Below, in pieces: positions 31,181 to 42,441 of a DNA stretch of 64,000 bases (the stretch's first letter is position 1; each line of letters begins with the position of its first letter). This DNA is from Saussurea involucrata (taxonomy: Eukaryota; Streptophyta; Magnoliopsida; Asterales; Asteraceae), in assembly GCA_033807775.1 (NCBI GenBank), contig CM066321.1, positions 255,366,422-255,430,421 of the forward strand, written 5' to 3'. A model generated the notes under the pieces. The model ran no database searches. It was not told where the DNA came from and was given only the letters and a program-made list of their open reading frames with translations. The translations under genes were made by a program, and so were the position numbers.

Positions 31181-34100
31181 TCACACCATGTTAATCATTC
31201 CTATCTTACCCACCAAGAAGTTGAATCTTTTCTCGTCTAGTGCTTTGGTGAATAAGTCAGCGAGTTGATATTCTGTGGGCACAAAATGCATTTCGATTGT
31301 ACCGTATTCAACATGATGTTTCAAGAAGTGATACCTTATATCGATATGCTTGGTTTTTGAGTGTTGCACAGGGTTGGCAGAGATAGCAATAGCACTTTTG
31401 GAATCGCAGAAGATGGGTATTTTGAACAGAATGTGGCCGTAGTCTTTTAGCTGAGTCTTCATCCATAGAACCTGAGAACAACAGCTAGCGGCAGCAACAT
31501 ATTCAGCTTCTGCAGTGGATGTGGAAACATAATTCTGCTTCTTGGAGGTCCAACTGACTAGTTTACCACCTAGGAATTGACAACTCCCAGAGGTACTCTT
31601 TCTGTCGAGCATGCATCCTCCATAGTCTGAATCTGTATAAGCTTTAAGACCAAAACCAGAGTTCTGTGGATACCAGAGACCAAGATTTTTGGTCCCTTTT
31701 AGGTATCTAAAGATTCTCTTTACGGCATCATAATGTGATTTCTTTGGATTAGCTTGATAGCGTGCACAGAGACATGTGGCATGCATAATGTCAGGTCTGC
31801 TTGCTGTTAAGTATAACAGAGATCCAATCATGCCTCTGTAGAGAGTGCATTCTATAGAGATGCCATCTGAATCTAAGAATAACTTGTTTCCAGTGGCCAT
31901 TGGAGTTTTCATTGTAGAGGCATCAGAGAAGCTATACTTGGAAAGAATGTCAGAGACATATTTAGCTTGATTTATAAAAATTCTCTCTGATGATTGTTTG
32001 ACTTGGAGTTCGAGGAAGAAAGTTAATTCTCCCATCATACTCATTTCAAACTCACTCTGCATGAGTTTTTCAAATCTTTTACACTCTTCAGAATTAGTAG
32101 ACCCAAAAATTATGTCATCTACGTATATTTGTACAAGCATTATCTCACTACTTTTGCGTTTATAGAATAAGGTAGTATCTGTTGTACCTCTGTTGTAACC
32201 ATTGACTAGAAGAAAGGTAGAAAGTCGTTCATACCATGCTCGTGGAGCCTGTTTCAGTCCATATAAAGCTTTTTCAAGGTAGTATACATGCCTTGGAAAC
32301 TTTGAGCTTTCAAATCCTGGTGGCTGATTAACGTAGACCTCTTCTTGGATTTCACCGTTGAGAAAAGCTGATTTTACGTCCATCTGATAGACTTTAAAAC
32401 CTCTGTGGGCTGCGAAGGCTAAGAATATTCTTATTGCTTCGAGCCGTGCGACAGGGGCAAAAGTTTCATCGTAGTCTATGCCTTCTTCTTGTCTATATCC
32501 CTTTGCTACTAATCTTGCTTTGTTTCTGATGACCACTCCATCTTCATCCTTCTTATTTCTGTAGACCCATTTAGTCCCAATGGCCTGTTTTCCTCTTGGC
32601 AGAGGTACTAGAGTCCATACTCTGTTACGCTCAAATTGCAAAAGTTCTTCTTGCATGGCGTCTACCCAGTTTGGGTCATCTAGGGCTTCAGAAATCTTCT
32701 TTGGTTCTATCACACTAATAAAATTTGTAAAGAAACAAAAGTTAGCAGTGGCAGACCTTGTTTTTACTGCGTCAGAAGGTTCTCTGATTATTTGGCTTGG
32801 AGGATGGCTTTTTGTCCATTGAGTTGTGCGTGGAAGATGATCATCAATGTCATTCAGACTTTCTTTAGAGACTTCTTGTGTTTCTTCTTGTGTAGCCTCT
32901 GTTGTTCTTCGTGCCTTGGTAGTTGATTCTACCGTTTGTGGAATGATTGGTATGAGTGGTGGTGGAGTTTGTTCCTCTGAGGACGTATAGTCTTGGTCCT
33001 CGATTTCCTCTGTAATTGGTTCTTCTGTGGTTTGTGTAGCTTCTGTGGTCGTTTTCCTTGATGTTTCATCTTCTGCACTTTCTTCTGCTTCGGCAATTGC
33101 ATCTGTAGTATGTACAGAAGAAGATGAAGCATTATTTGGACCAGTTAGAGACAAACCTGTAGGATTTTGTCCGACAGAGGATGGTTCTTCAGAAACCCTG
33201 ATTGTTCCAACAGAAGGATCAATGTTTTCGTTGAGCATCTCTAAAAATAGAAGATCCAAGTCTTCTTTTGCTCGTGAGATGACAGAGGATTTCCCTTTAA
33301 TTCCGAGTTCTGAACTGATTTGTTCAGAAGTCATTTGGAATGAATCATCAAAAGAAACATTGATGCTTTCTACAATCTTGTGAGATTTTGTAAGGAATGT
33401 TCTGTAGGCTTTGGAAGTGGCAGAGTATCCAATGAATTTGCCTTCATCTGCTTTTACATCAAACTTTCCTCTTGAATCTCTGTCGTTTAAGACGAAGCAT
33501 TTGCATCCGAATACATGGAAAAATTTGATGTTTGGCCGCCGTTTGTTAAGCAATTCGTAAGGCGTCTTGAGGTGTCTTTTCACAATGGTTGATCGATTTT
33601 GAGTATAACACGCAGTAGAAATTGCTTCTGCCCAAAAGTTCATTGATAATCCGCATGCTGACATCATAGTTCTTGCGGCTTCCACAAGTGTTCGATTTTT
33701 TCTTTCGACAACACCGTTCTGTTGTGGAGTGCGAGCTGCAGAGAAGTTCTGTGATATTCCTTCTGTTGAAAGATAGGCTTCAATGACAGAGTTTTTAAAT
33801 TCTGTGCCATTGTCACTTCTTAACTTATGTATTCTGCAATTATAAAGAACTTGGATTCTTTTCATTAGATTTATCAATATATTTGGAACATCTGATTTCT
33901 TTCTAACGAATTCAACCCATGTGAAACGCGAATACTCATCAATTAGGACAAGTATGTATTTCTTGCCACCTAGGCTCTGTATGGCAATGGGACCGCAGAG
34001 GTCGACATGAAGCATGTACAGAGGTCTAGTGCAAGATACATCTGTTTTGCCTTTGTGGGAAGCTCTTTTGAGTTTTCCCATCTCACAGGCAGAACATAAA

Positions 34101-34627
34101 TGATCCTTATTGAATTTAACATTTGGCAAACCTTTAACTAGATCAAGTTTGACCAGTTTTTCCAATGTGTGAAAATTTAAGTGACAGAACCTGTTGTGCC
34201 ATAACCAGGCTTCTTCACTTTTGCAGGCAACAAGGCAAACTTTGTCTTTGTTCTTTGAGTTGAAGTTCATTAGATATAGATCACCTATTCTTTCAGCTCG
34301 CAGAAGTTCCATACTTGTTTCTTCACTTTGTAGAGAGCAGAAAGTTCTTTTGAACAACACATTGAATCCTGTATCACAAAGTTGACTTACACTGAGTAGG
34401 TTGTGCTTAAGGCCATCCACATATGCAACTTTGTATACAGAAACGTCTTCTTTCCTTATGACTCCATAGCCTTTTATGTGTCCTTTCTTGTTGTCTCCAA
34501 AAGTCATAGATCCACCATCTTGTGTTTCTTTGTACGTGGATAGTGCACTTTTGTCACCAGTCATGTGCCTAGAGCATCCGGAGTCTAGATACCAGATTGG
34601 CACATACTTCTTCTGCAGGACAATCAC
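31181..34627 (-). CDS. S1 pol polyprotein, open (protease-integrase-RT-RNase H, 1148 aa)
   Basis: An uninterrupted Ty1/copia pol. The protease active site DSG is at 15-17. The integrase zinc site is H144, H149, C178 and C181, with catalytic D209, D272 and E308; the 35-residue spacing of the last two is the canonical integrase spacing. A variable Ser/Thr/Glu linker spans about 440-600. Reverse transcriptase covers about 640-890, with YVDD at 835-838. RNase H covers about 990-1130 (TDSDYGGCMLDRKSTSG, STAEAEYVAAA, CDSKSAIA), ending LADLFTKALDE. The listed first codon is GTG. The frame actually overlaps the end of gag in the -1 frame, so translation probably needs frameshifting, splicing or reinitiation. 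All catalytic residues are present, so it is potentially active. Confidence 0.9.
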   Translation of the reverse strand: MIVLQKKYVPIWYLDSGCSRHMTGDKSALSTYKETQDGGSMTFGDNKKGHIKGYGVIRKEDVSVYKVAYVDGLKHNLLSVSQLCDTGFNVLFKRTFCSLQSEETSMELLRAERIGDLYLMNFNSKNKDKVCLVACKSEEAWLWHNRFCHLNFHTLEKLVKLDLVKGLPNVKFNKDHLCSACEMGKLKRASHKGKTDVSCTRPLYMLHVDLCGPIAIQSLGGKKYILVLIDEYSRFTWVEFVRKKSDVPNILINLMKRIQVLYNCRIHKLRSDNGTEFKNSVIEAYLSTEGISQNFSAARTPQQNGVVERKNRTLVEAARTMMSACGLSMNFWAEAISTACYTQNRSTIVKRHLKTPYELLNKRRPNIKFFHVFGCKCFVLNDRDSRGKFDVKADEGKFIGYSATSKAYRTFLTKSHKIVESINVSFDDSFQMTSEQISSELGIKGKSSVISRAKEDLDLLFLEMLNENIDPSVGTIRVSEEPSSVGQNPTGLSLTGPNNASSSSVHTTDAIAEAEESAEDETSRKTTTEATQTTEEPITEEIEDQDYTSSEEQTPPPLIPIIPQTVESTTKARRTTEATQEETQEVSKESLNDIDDHLPRTTQWTKSHPPSQIIREPSDAVKTRSATANFCFFTNFISVIEPKKISEALDDPNWVDAMQEELLQFERNRVWTLVPLPRGKQAIGTKWVYRNKKDEDGVVIRNKARLVAKGYRQEEGIDYDETFAPVARLEAIRIFLAFAAHRGFKVYQMDVKSAFLNGEIQEEVYVNQPPGFESSKFPRHVYYLEKALYGLKQAPRAWYERLSTFLLVNGYNRGTTDTTLFYKRKSSEIMLVQIYVDDIIFGSTNSEECKRFEKLMQSEFEMSMMGELTFFLELQVKQSSERIFINQAKYVSDILSKYSFSDASTMKTPMATGNKLFLDSDGISIECTLYRGMIGSLLYLTASRPDIMHATCLCARYQANPKKSHYDAVKRIFRYLKGTKNLGLWYPQNSGFGLKAYTDSDYGGCMLDRKSTSGSCQFLGGKLVSWTSKKQNYVSTSTAEAEYVAAASCCSQVLWMKTQLKDYGHILFKIPIFCDSKSAIAISANPVQHSKTKHIDIRYHFLKHHVEYGTIEMHFVPTEYQLADLFTKALDEKRFNFLVGKIGMINMV

Positions 34628-37600
34628 AGAGATTTAGGTACCCATATCCATATGGGTCCAATATTGTTAGAGTTTTTCAAGTTTGCCTTGGCATTCTTGA
34701 AATACATTTTGTTCTCTGCAGAAGAGTCAGATTGTTTCTTTGTGGGATTTGACTTTTGAATTGTCGTAGAGAGTAAACAGACTTGACTTGAAAAATGATT
34801 ATTAAGTTTAGACATAAGATCAAAGCAATGACAGTATTGAATATGAGATGTAATTTGCTTGAACTTTTCATTGAACTTTTTAAACTCAGCCACAGAGGCA
34901 TTACATTCTTTCTTTACATTAGATTTCCTATTACTAGAAGATCTATGAATACTCGAATGTTGTTTGCAAAAGCTCTGTTTAGGACCTGCCTTCTGTGGGT
35001 TGCTTCTGTGGTGAACTTCTTTCATCACTGTCACGGAAGAAAAATATTTATTAACCTTGGGTTTTGAAAATCTAGAACTTATAGGATCAATAGAGGTCTT
35101 CTGTAACATTTTAAGCTCAGCAGAGGTTTTGATATGTAGATTCAATTTTAGAAAATCTTGGCAGATTGGAATCTCTGTGAGTTTCTCTTTTGGAGAAATA
35201 GTTTTGTGAGGAACTTCAGAGGAGAATTTGACATCCTCTGTGTCACAGTGAATTATCTCTGATTTGAAATCAGTCTCTGAGTTGTCAGAGGATGAATCGT
35301 CCTCGTATACAGAGGTTGAGTCAATTCTTTCAATAGAGGCTGGATTTTCTGAGCATGTATCGTACGAGCTTTCTTCCTCTGTAGAATAGTTTTCATAGAT
35401 TGCAGAGGTTTCTATTAAGATTTCTTCAGTGAGAGTTTTATCTATAGAAGATGTACAGAAATTTTCTAAAACGCTTGATTTCCATATTTCCAAAATTTCT
35501 TTTTCAATTAAATTTTTAAAGTTTTCTTCTGAAAAAATGGGTTTAAACTCAGGAGCTTCTGCTGATAATTTCTTTTCAACGTTTATCAAACAGACAAAAG
35601 CAACCTGTGTTTGGGTCTCTGGTTTACCAAACTTGAAGATACCAATCTGATCTTGTGTTTTCAGATATTTCTTTGGTTTGATACCTCTATTGACAGAGGT
35701 TGAAGATGATGAGTCTGTGTTTTCAAACCACACGTTAATCATCTTCTTATGTTTCTTCAAGTAAGGATCCACAGAGATTTTCGCCCGTTTGCTTACAGAT
35801 ATTAGATTTGGAAAATCTGGTTTGTTTGTTTTTCCAATCACAAATAACGAGGACAGAGGTTTGTTTCTTTTGCCTTCAACACCTAGGGTGATATCATCAT
35901 ACCCTATACCTCGTCTCCCTATTTGTGAGTTTATTTTTTCATAAACTTTCTGTGCATCTTTATAGTTTTTAAGCAAAACTTCTCTTCTGAGTAAATCTTG
36001 CCATAATACCTCTCTTTCTCTTTGAAAGTATTCTTTAAGAGCTCTTATGTCAGTAGTTTCCCTCCTTGAAACTGAAAGTTCTTTTGTTTTATCTTTTAAA
36101 GTATTGGTTAATTCAGAAATTTGTTTTTTTAAAGGATCTAGAGTTTTGTTCCAATTCTTTTCTATTCTCTCTTTGTCCTAAAAAATCTTTGCTTTTTCTT
36201 GAGTGAGAAGCCGTACTTCTCTCTCATTGAAAGTGAGTCTTTTCTGAATACTTTGATTTATCTCTTTCAGTTCAATTAATTCAATGTTAATTCTAAGTGC
36301 ATTATCATCTACAGAGGTAATACAAGAGTTGGAATTTGAAGTAGATACCTCAGAGTCAGTGCAGGAGTCGACTTCTGCCATGCCACAGAAGAGGGCATTA
36401 GCGGTATGTTCATCGTCAGAAGTAGAGTCTGACTGGAAGTCTTCGGTGTTCTCCTCAGAATGTCCTTTTGCCATTAAGGATTTTTGAGCATAATATTCGG
36501 CTTTCTTTTTGTAGAAAGCAGAGTCCCTCTGTGGGCGATTTGATCTGCTTCTGCATTCATTCGCAAAATGGCCTGGTTTTCCGCAGTTAAAACACCCTTG
36601 AGGAGTGTTTCCTGTTCGATCATTGGACTTCTGTAGGTCTCCGCCTTTCTCTGATCTACATTCATTTGCATAGTGACCAGGTTTGCCGCACTTGTAGCAT
36701 TCTTGCTGCGTGTGGCTTACCGAGTCATTTGACCTCTGTCGGTCATTCCCTCTGTAATTTCTATCGCTTGACCTCTGTCGGCCACTTGATTCTTCTCCTC
36801 TTCTGTCATCTCTTCTGTTGTCTCTTCTGTCATCCTGGTTTTCTCTATCATATCTTTCATTTCCGGAACCTCTTCTGTTTCCTCTGAACTCTTTTGTCAA
36901 TAGAGCTAAAGATTTAGCTAGTGACGCAAGAGTTATTTCCTTTTCTGCTTGCTCTTCTTCTTCTTCACTGTCAATTATCACCATCTTCTTCTTCTCCTTC
37001 TTCTTCTCCTCTGTGGCTTTATCATTTCTTGGTCTCTGTGCATCCTCTTTAGTTTTACTAACCAATGCATATGGTGCAATGGTTAGTGTTTTAGCCTGTG
37101 CTATCTGAGGTTCTTGTGCGGCTAATGTTCCGTAAAGATCAGAGAGAGTCCAGGTGTCTAGATCCTGATTTGTCTGTAGGGACATAGACAGCTGGAGCCA
37201 TTCTTCATTTAGACTTTTTAAAAACATGACATTGTTTTCTTCAGAAGTTCTGTCAATGCCTGATTTTCTGCACTGGTTGATTAGAGAGTTGAATCTGTCG
37301 TATGTTGTTTGCAGAGATTCTGTTGCAGAGGCTTTGAATGCATGATATTCATTGATGTACTGTGCTCTTCGGTTTTTTTGTGTTTTAGCACCTCCTTCCA
37401 ACTGTCTTTCCAGTTCTTTCCACAGATCATGCGCTGTTTCACATGAATCCAAGGATTGAAAGAGTTCGTTGGGTATTGCCATAATTAATGTCCTCTTGGT
37501 TTTCTGAGCAACTTCAGCTTCTGCTTTATCTTCGGTTGACCACTCCCCTTTTGGCTTTGGTTTTTGATGTTTGGGGATTTCGGCAGATTCAGCAGTAGCA

Positions 37601-37783
37601 GGTATACGAGGTACTACTGTCATGGGAATAGGAGGAGGATTGTACAGATATTGTACTTGATTTTTTTTCAGTACCCTCGAAAAAATGGACCATTCTTATT
37701 TTCCACTGAGGATACTCATCTCGAAGGAGAGTAGGAGGTTTAGTGAGAGAACCAGTAGTAAAGAAATTATTTGTATTTGTCAT
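34624..37783 (-). pseudogene. S1 gag of the full element, broken
   Basis: Nearly identical to the open gag at 20272-23430, but with two disabling changes. A T run near 37660-37668 is one base longer, shifting the frame about 40 codons after the start. A GAG-to-TAG change at about 36178 stops the frame in the coiled-coil region. Open remnants are 37783-37589, 37623-36178 (both zinc knuckles intact) and 35976-34624. The end overlaps pol by a few bases in another frame. Confidence 0.9.
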
Positions 37784-37937
37784 TTGAAGATTTTAGAAAG
37801 AAAGTATGACTAAAGAGTTACTTCGATGAGCTTGAAGATTTTCTGGGTTTAAGCAGTTTCCAGACACAATTTTAAATCTCAATAATATCTATCAAGAGTC
37901 TTGATAAGTGGATCACTTGATATTGAAAATCAAGGAA

Positions 37938-37950
37938 GGCTCTGATACCA
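37938..37950 (-). other. Primer binding site of full S1
   Basis: TGGTATCAGAGCC on the minus strand, two bases from the 5' LTR, matching initiator-Met tRNA. Confidence 0.9.
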
Positions 37951-37952
37951 AT

Positions 37953-38798
37953 TGTTGTAACCCAGATACGCTTAATCAAGATTAACAGTCTATTAGTTGA
38001 GTTTAGAGTTTGATGCGGAAGCGTATTAAACTAACAGATATGTTTGATAGATATTAGAACGCACATATATAAAGAAAACAGTAAAGAATGAAAAGGATTT
38101 CTTGAACAGTTACTGTTATTCAATATATAATAACAACACGAAGAACAGATTAAGAACTGTTGGTGTGTGAGAATATAACACTCAGATATTTGACAATAAA
38201 GTTTGAGAGTATTAGTGATTCCTTGTCTATTCGTCGTTAGGAAGATCTCAACATGAGACTTCCTTTTATACTACTCTTAGAAGACTATGAAGTTGGTCAC
38301 TGTTCCTTTTACGGCATGAATAGTAAACTGGATGGTGTGAACAGTGGACTGGATGGTGTGAGCAGTTGTTTGAGCCATGCGCATTTAATGGAGCAGATGT
38401 ACTATTGGTAAATGCATTAAATGGCGCAGACGTCTATTTTGTACCATGCCCTATTGAGTCCACTCAGAGCTTGACACGTGTTTTGACAGTACTTTTCCAT
38501 GCAAGTTGATGAACGTATCCAGTAATATCTTCCAAGTCTTCATAGCAGACCACAGAGGCTCTGTAAGGCATTACAGAGGTTCTATGGTCTGACCTTCTGT
38601 TGAGCAGTCCACTTGTTTCCGAGTTGATCTTCTTCTTGCGCACTACAGAGGTTCTGTGATTACCTCTGTAGCTTATGTGGCTTTCTGGACTTGATCTTCT
38701 GGAAGAAGTGGCAGAGCCTCTGTGAGAGGCTTTTCTATACTTAGCCTATTTTTCACTACTTCTAAGTATTTCTATGATTAGGAAGATTGAAGCTAACA
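37953..38798 (-). mobile_element. S1 5' LTR
   Basis: 846 bases, differing from 23600-24445 at three positions by eye (near 38061, 38307 and 38601). It abuts S2 ORF3 at 38799 without a polypurine tract, as expected for the outer end of an insertion. Confidence 0.95.
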
Positions 38799-39418
38799 GT
38801 TTTGTCTTCTCTGAATACGTCAATTTCAACAACAGGAACGTCTACAAACAGTTTTCCTCTGATAAGTACCTTGATGATTTTGGATGGTCGAGATTGATAG
38901 TTCATCATTTCTTTACACCATTCCAAAGTCGAGTCAGATACCTTAGTCTTTTCTTAAATGATCCTTTGGGCATCATCCCATAGCTGACGTTGGACATCAA
39001 TGGGAGTTCTTTTCAGTGCGGGGTCTTTCACCGATTGTTGGACCAGCTGGATGGCGAGAGCCTTATCTTTTTCTTCAGCTTCCTTCTTTTCGGCGAGTAA
39101 TCGTTCAGCTCTTAAATGATCCTCGTATTCTTTCCTTGATATCCTGAACTTTGTGGGAACAGGGATTTTGGAGCGAGGGAGGATGATTCGCTGATCTTCG
39201 AATTTCTTTATTATTTCTTCTCTCTTTTTCTGATCCTCTTCAGTTAGCTTTTGAGGAGCTAATGAAGGTCTATTTTTGTGAGAGAGAGGTTGTTGTTCCG
39301 GTTCATCAGTCTCAGAGGTCAAATCCAAGACTGGGATTATTTTTTCAGCGATAGGAGCTGGAATTATTGTTGGTGTTGTTGTAGGAGCTTCAGCGGGATC
39401 CTCAAACAGGGGAGAGGA

Positions 39419-39574
39419 CTAGCTGAAACACAGCGATTGTTTAAGTAAGAACATGGGAAGAAAGAGATAGAGAAAAGAATGTGGTTAAGTGTATAGAGGT
39501 TTTATGGATAGAAGGATTGAGATTCAGAAGGGATAAAGGAGTGATGCAGTATAAGGGAATAAGAGATATTGTAC
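39419..39574 (-). other. Putative intron, right S2 ORF3 copy
   Basis: Donor CAG|GTACAA and acceptor AGCTAG|TCC, 156 bases, as in the left copy at 17470-17625. Confidence 0.55.
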
Positions 39575-40548
39575 CTGACAAACTGGCTTTGTCTGAAGGA
39601 TTGCCAGATTGCCTTCTGCAGCGAGGCCTTTGTTCTTGCCTTGATCAGTTTCACGACAGGTTCGAAGAAGAAGAAAGAGTCATCATCATCATCGTCATCA
39701 TCATCATCTTTAGGGGATGATGATGGTTCTTCATCCTCAAGGTCAAGGTCTTCGTCATCTTCAGCTTCTTCAGCTTCAGATTCATCATCGTAGGGTTCGG
39801 TTACATCAGCAGCAGCTTCCCTTATCCTCTTCGAGTTGCTCCCCCTCAGAATCAGAGGGAGGTTTCTCGGTTCCCTCAGGGTTTTCAACTCCCTGAGGTC
39901 GTGAAGTAGAAGCAGCAGCAGCATTTTCATTTATCTCCCCCTCAGCATTATGGGGAAGATCTTCAACTTTCTTCTCCCCCTCTTCCACATGATGAGTGGG
40001 GGAGGAAACAGATTGATCAGCAGCAGCAGCATTCAAGGGAACACTGTCTTCTAGGCCAGTAAGACCCATGAAAGTTTCAATCACTACGATTCTGACTTCT
40101 AGGCCAGTAATCGCAGGACTGATCTTTTGGAGATCATCTCTATCAGCCTGAGTAAAATGAGACTTTAGGGCGTCCAGGCAATTGAGTATCTGCTGAAGTA
40201 GATCTTTGATCGTCATCACATCACCCTTAAGAGTACCAACCTCTGTCTTCAATGATGTGACTTCATTGGACAGAGTGGTGAAGTTTGTTGCGAGGGTGGT
40301 GTTGGTGAGGTTGAGATTGTTGACGTTGGTGGAAGTTTCAGCGAGGGTGGTAGGAAAAGTTGCAATGCTGCCATCCACCTTCTCCATATCAGCTTTGGAG
40401 GCTTTCATGTCAACAACCTCGGTCAGCTTCTTGAGGTTCTCTCCAGCGTCTGTAACCGCTGAAGAGTTGGTGGAGAGAATGGTGTTGTATGATTCCATCT
40501 TTGTTTCCAGGGCCTTTAGGGAGGTGTTGATATCCCCCAAATTAGGAC

Positions 40549-40632
40549 CTGAAAAAGTTGAGAACTTATGAACAAAGGAAAGCTCAGAAGTTTTGGGTTG
40601 AGAGGGAGGAGTGTTTATGGATTGAGGTGTAC
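40549..40632 (-). other. Putative intron, right S2 ORF3 copy
   Basis: Donor GCAG|GTACAC and acceptor TTTTTCAG|GTCC, 84 bases, as in the left copy at 18667-18750. Confidence 0.55.
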
Positions 40633-41264
40633 CTGCGGGATGATTTACGAAGTCGTCGAAGTTTCGATGACCAGTCAGCGTTTCGAAGTCATCTTATAGT
40701 GTGCCTTACCGCATGGAAGTTTCCGCAGGTCCTTTATTTGCATCCATCGTCGCTTGTAAATTATCTGCAGTTGAATCATGAACGATGACGGGAATTCCTT
40801 AGAATGTTGGGAAAAGAGGTGAAGTGCCCAAAGATAGAGATGGAGGAGTGAAGGATGAGAAGATTGGTTGGTTGCGGGGTTCAGCGTTAGATCCGCTGTT
40901 AATCACTTCAGTCTGTAGAGAGGCTGAAGGAGGTGGGTTTAGTTCCAAGTCTATAACCTCAGTGTCTAGAGACGCTGAGGCCGGGATGGAAGGGGTGGCT
41001 TGTTCAGCTGTGGCGGAGCATACCACGGAACTATCCAACGACTCTTTTTGAAGATGAGTCGTGGAGTCTTCAGCATGTGATTGCTTGGGGTTGCTCCTTG
41101 GTTTTCTTGATCCTTTTGGAACCAAGTTGGGAAGTAGATTGTTTCCTTTTTCGAGAAGGAGTGGAGGGTGTATCCTGGGTATCAGTGGTAGGGATTTCCA
41201 CTGAATGAGCCGCAGAAGTAGAAGAAGGAGGATTTAGAAGAGATAAGAGAGTAGGAAGACGTAC

Positions 41265-42441
41265 CTGCAGAGAAGTTCTGTGATATTCCTTCTGTTGAAA
41301 GATAGGCTTCAATGACAGAGTTTTTAAATTCTGTGCCATTGTCACTTCTTCACTTCTGTATTCTGCAATTATAAAGAACTTGGATTCTTTTCATTAGATT
41401 TATCAATATATTTGGAACATCTGATTTCTTTCTAACGAATTCAACCCATGTGAAACGCGAATACTCATCAATTAGGACAAGTATGTATTTCTTGCCACCT
41501 AGGCTCTGTATGGCAATGGGACCGCAGAGGTCGACATGAAGCATGTACAGAGGTCTAGTGCAAGATACATCTGTTTTGCCTTTGTGGGAAGCTCTTTTGA
41601 GTTTTCCCATCTCACAGGTAGAACATAAATGATCCTTATTGAATTTAACATTTGGCAAACCTTTAACTAGATCAAGTTTGACCAGTTTTTCCAATGTGTG
41701 AAAATTTAAGTGACAGAACCTGTTGTGCCATAACCAGGCTTCTTCACTTTTGCAGGCAACAAGGCAAACTTTGTCTTTGTTCTTTGAGTTGAAGTTCATT
41801 AGATATAGATCACCTATTCTTTCAGCTCGCAGAAGTTCCATACTTGTTTCTTCACTTTGTAGAGAGCAGAAAGTTCTTTTGAACAACACATTGAATCCTG
41901 TATCACAAAGTTGACTTACACTGAGTAGGTTGTGCTTAAGGCCATCCACATATGCAACTTTGTATACAGAAACATCTTCTTTCCTTATGACTCCATAGCC
42001 TTTTATGTGTCCTTTCTTGTTGTCTCCAAAAGTCACAGATCCACCATCTTGTGTTTCTTTGTACGTGGATAGTGCACTTCTGTCACCAGTCATGTGCCTT
42101 GAGCATCCGGAGTCTAGATACCAGATTGGCACATACTTCTTCTGCAGGATAATCACAGAGATTTAGGTACCCATATCCATATGGGTCCAATATTGTTAGA
42201 GTTTTTCAAGTTTGCCTTGGCATTCTTGAAATACATTTTGTTCTCTGCAGAAGAGTCAGATTGTTTCTTTGTGGGATTTGACTTTTGAATTGTCGTAGAG
42301 AGTAAACAGACTTGACTTGAAAAATGATTATTAAGTTTAGACATAAGATCAAAGCAATGACAGTATTGAATATGAGATGTAATTTTCTTGAACTTTTCAT
42401 TGAACTTTTTAAACTCAGCCACAGAGGCATTACATTCTTTC
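41265..42441 (-). mobile_element. S1 gag-integrase segment embedded in S2 ORF3
   Basis: 1177 bases on the minus strand match S1 from gag (ECNASVAEF) to the integrase core (about 33738-34905). They replace or interrupt S2 ORF3 without LTRs or target duplication. The upstream junction shares AAAGAATGT-like bases with ORF3. The downstream junction is CTGCAG followed by GTACGT. The enclosed pol frame (42156-41350) keeps the protease and integrase zinc motifs. Confidence 0.85.

Larger units (their letters stand above)
23600..38798 (-). mobile_element. Full-length S1 Sirevirus-like element
   Basis: The 15.2 kb element comprises 5' LTR 37953-38798, primer site, gag (broken), pol (open), ORF3 (open), polypurine tract and 3' LTR 23600-24445. 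The order gag-pol-ORF3 is the Sirevirus order. The right flank GTTTT (38799-38803) is the expected target site within S2 ORF3, but the left flank is another S1 primer site, so no target duplication remains. This shows recombination after insertion. Confidence 0.95.
38799..41264 (-). pseudogene. S2 ORF3 middle region, right copy
   Basis: This is a second copy of 16854-19382, about 99 percent alike by eye. It starts exactly at the S1 LTR boundary and reads towards the S2 ORF3 C-terminus, which is found only at the left copy. It shares the two putative introns (39419-39574, 40549-40632), the coiled-coil segment (40540-39806), the acidic run and the frame breaks. It differs by lacking about 75 bases near 39655 and having nine extra bases near 39770. 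Near 38800-38850 it keeps an undisturbed reading frame where the left copy has a small local duplication. Confidence 0.7.
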
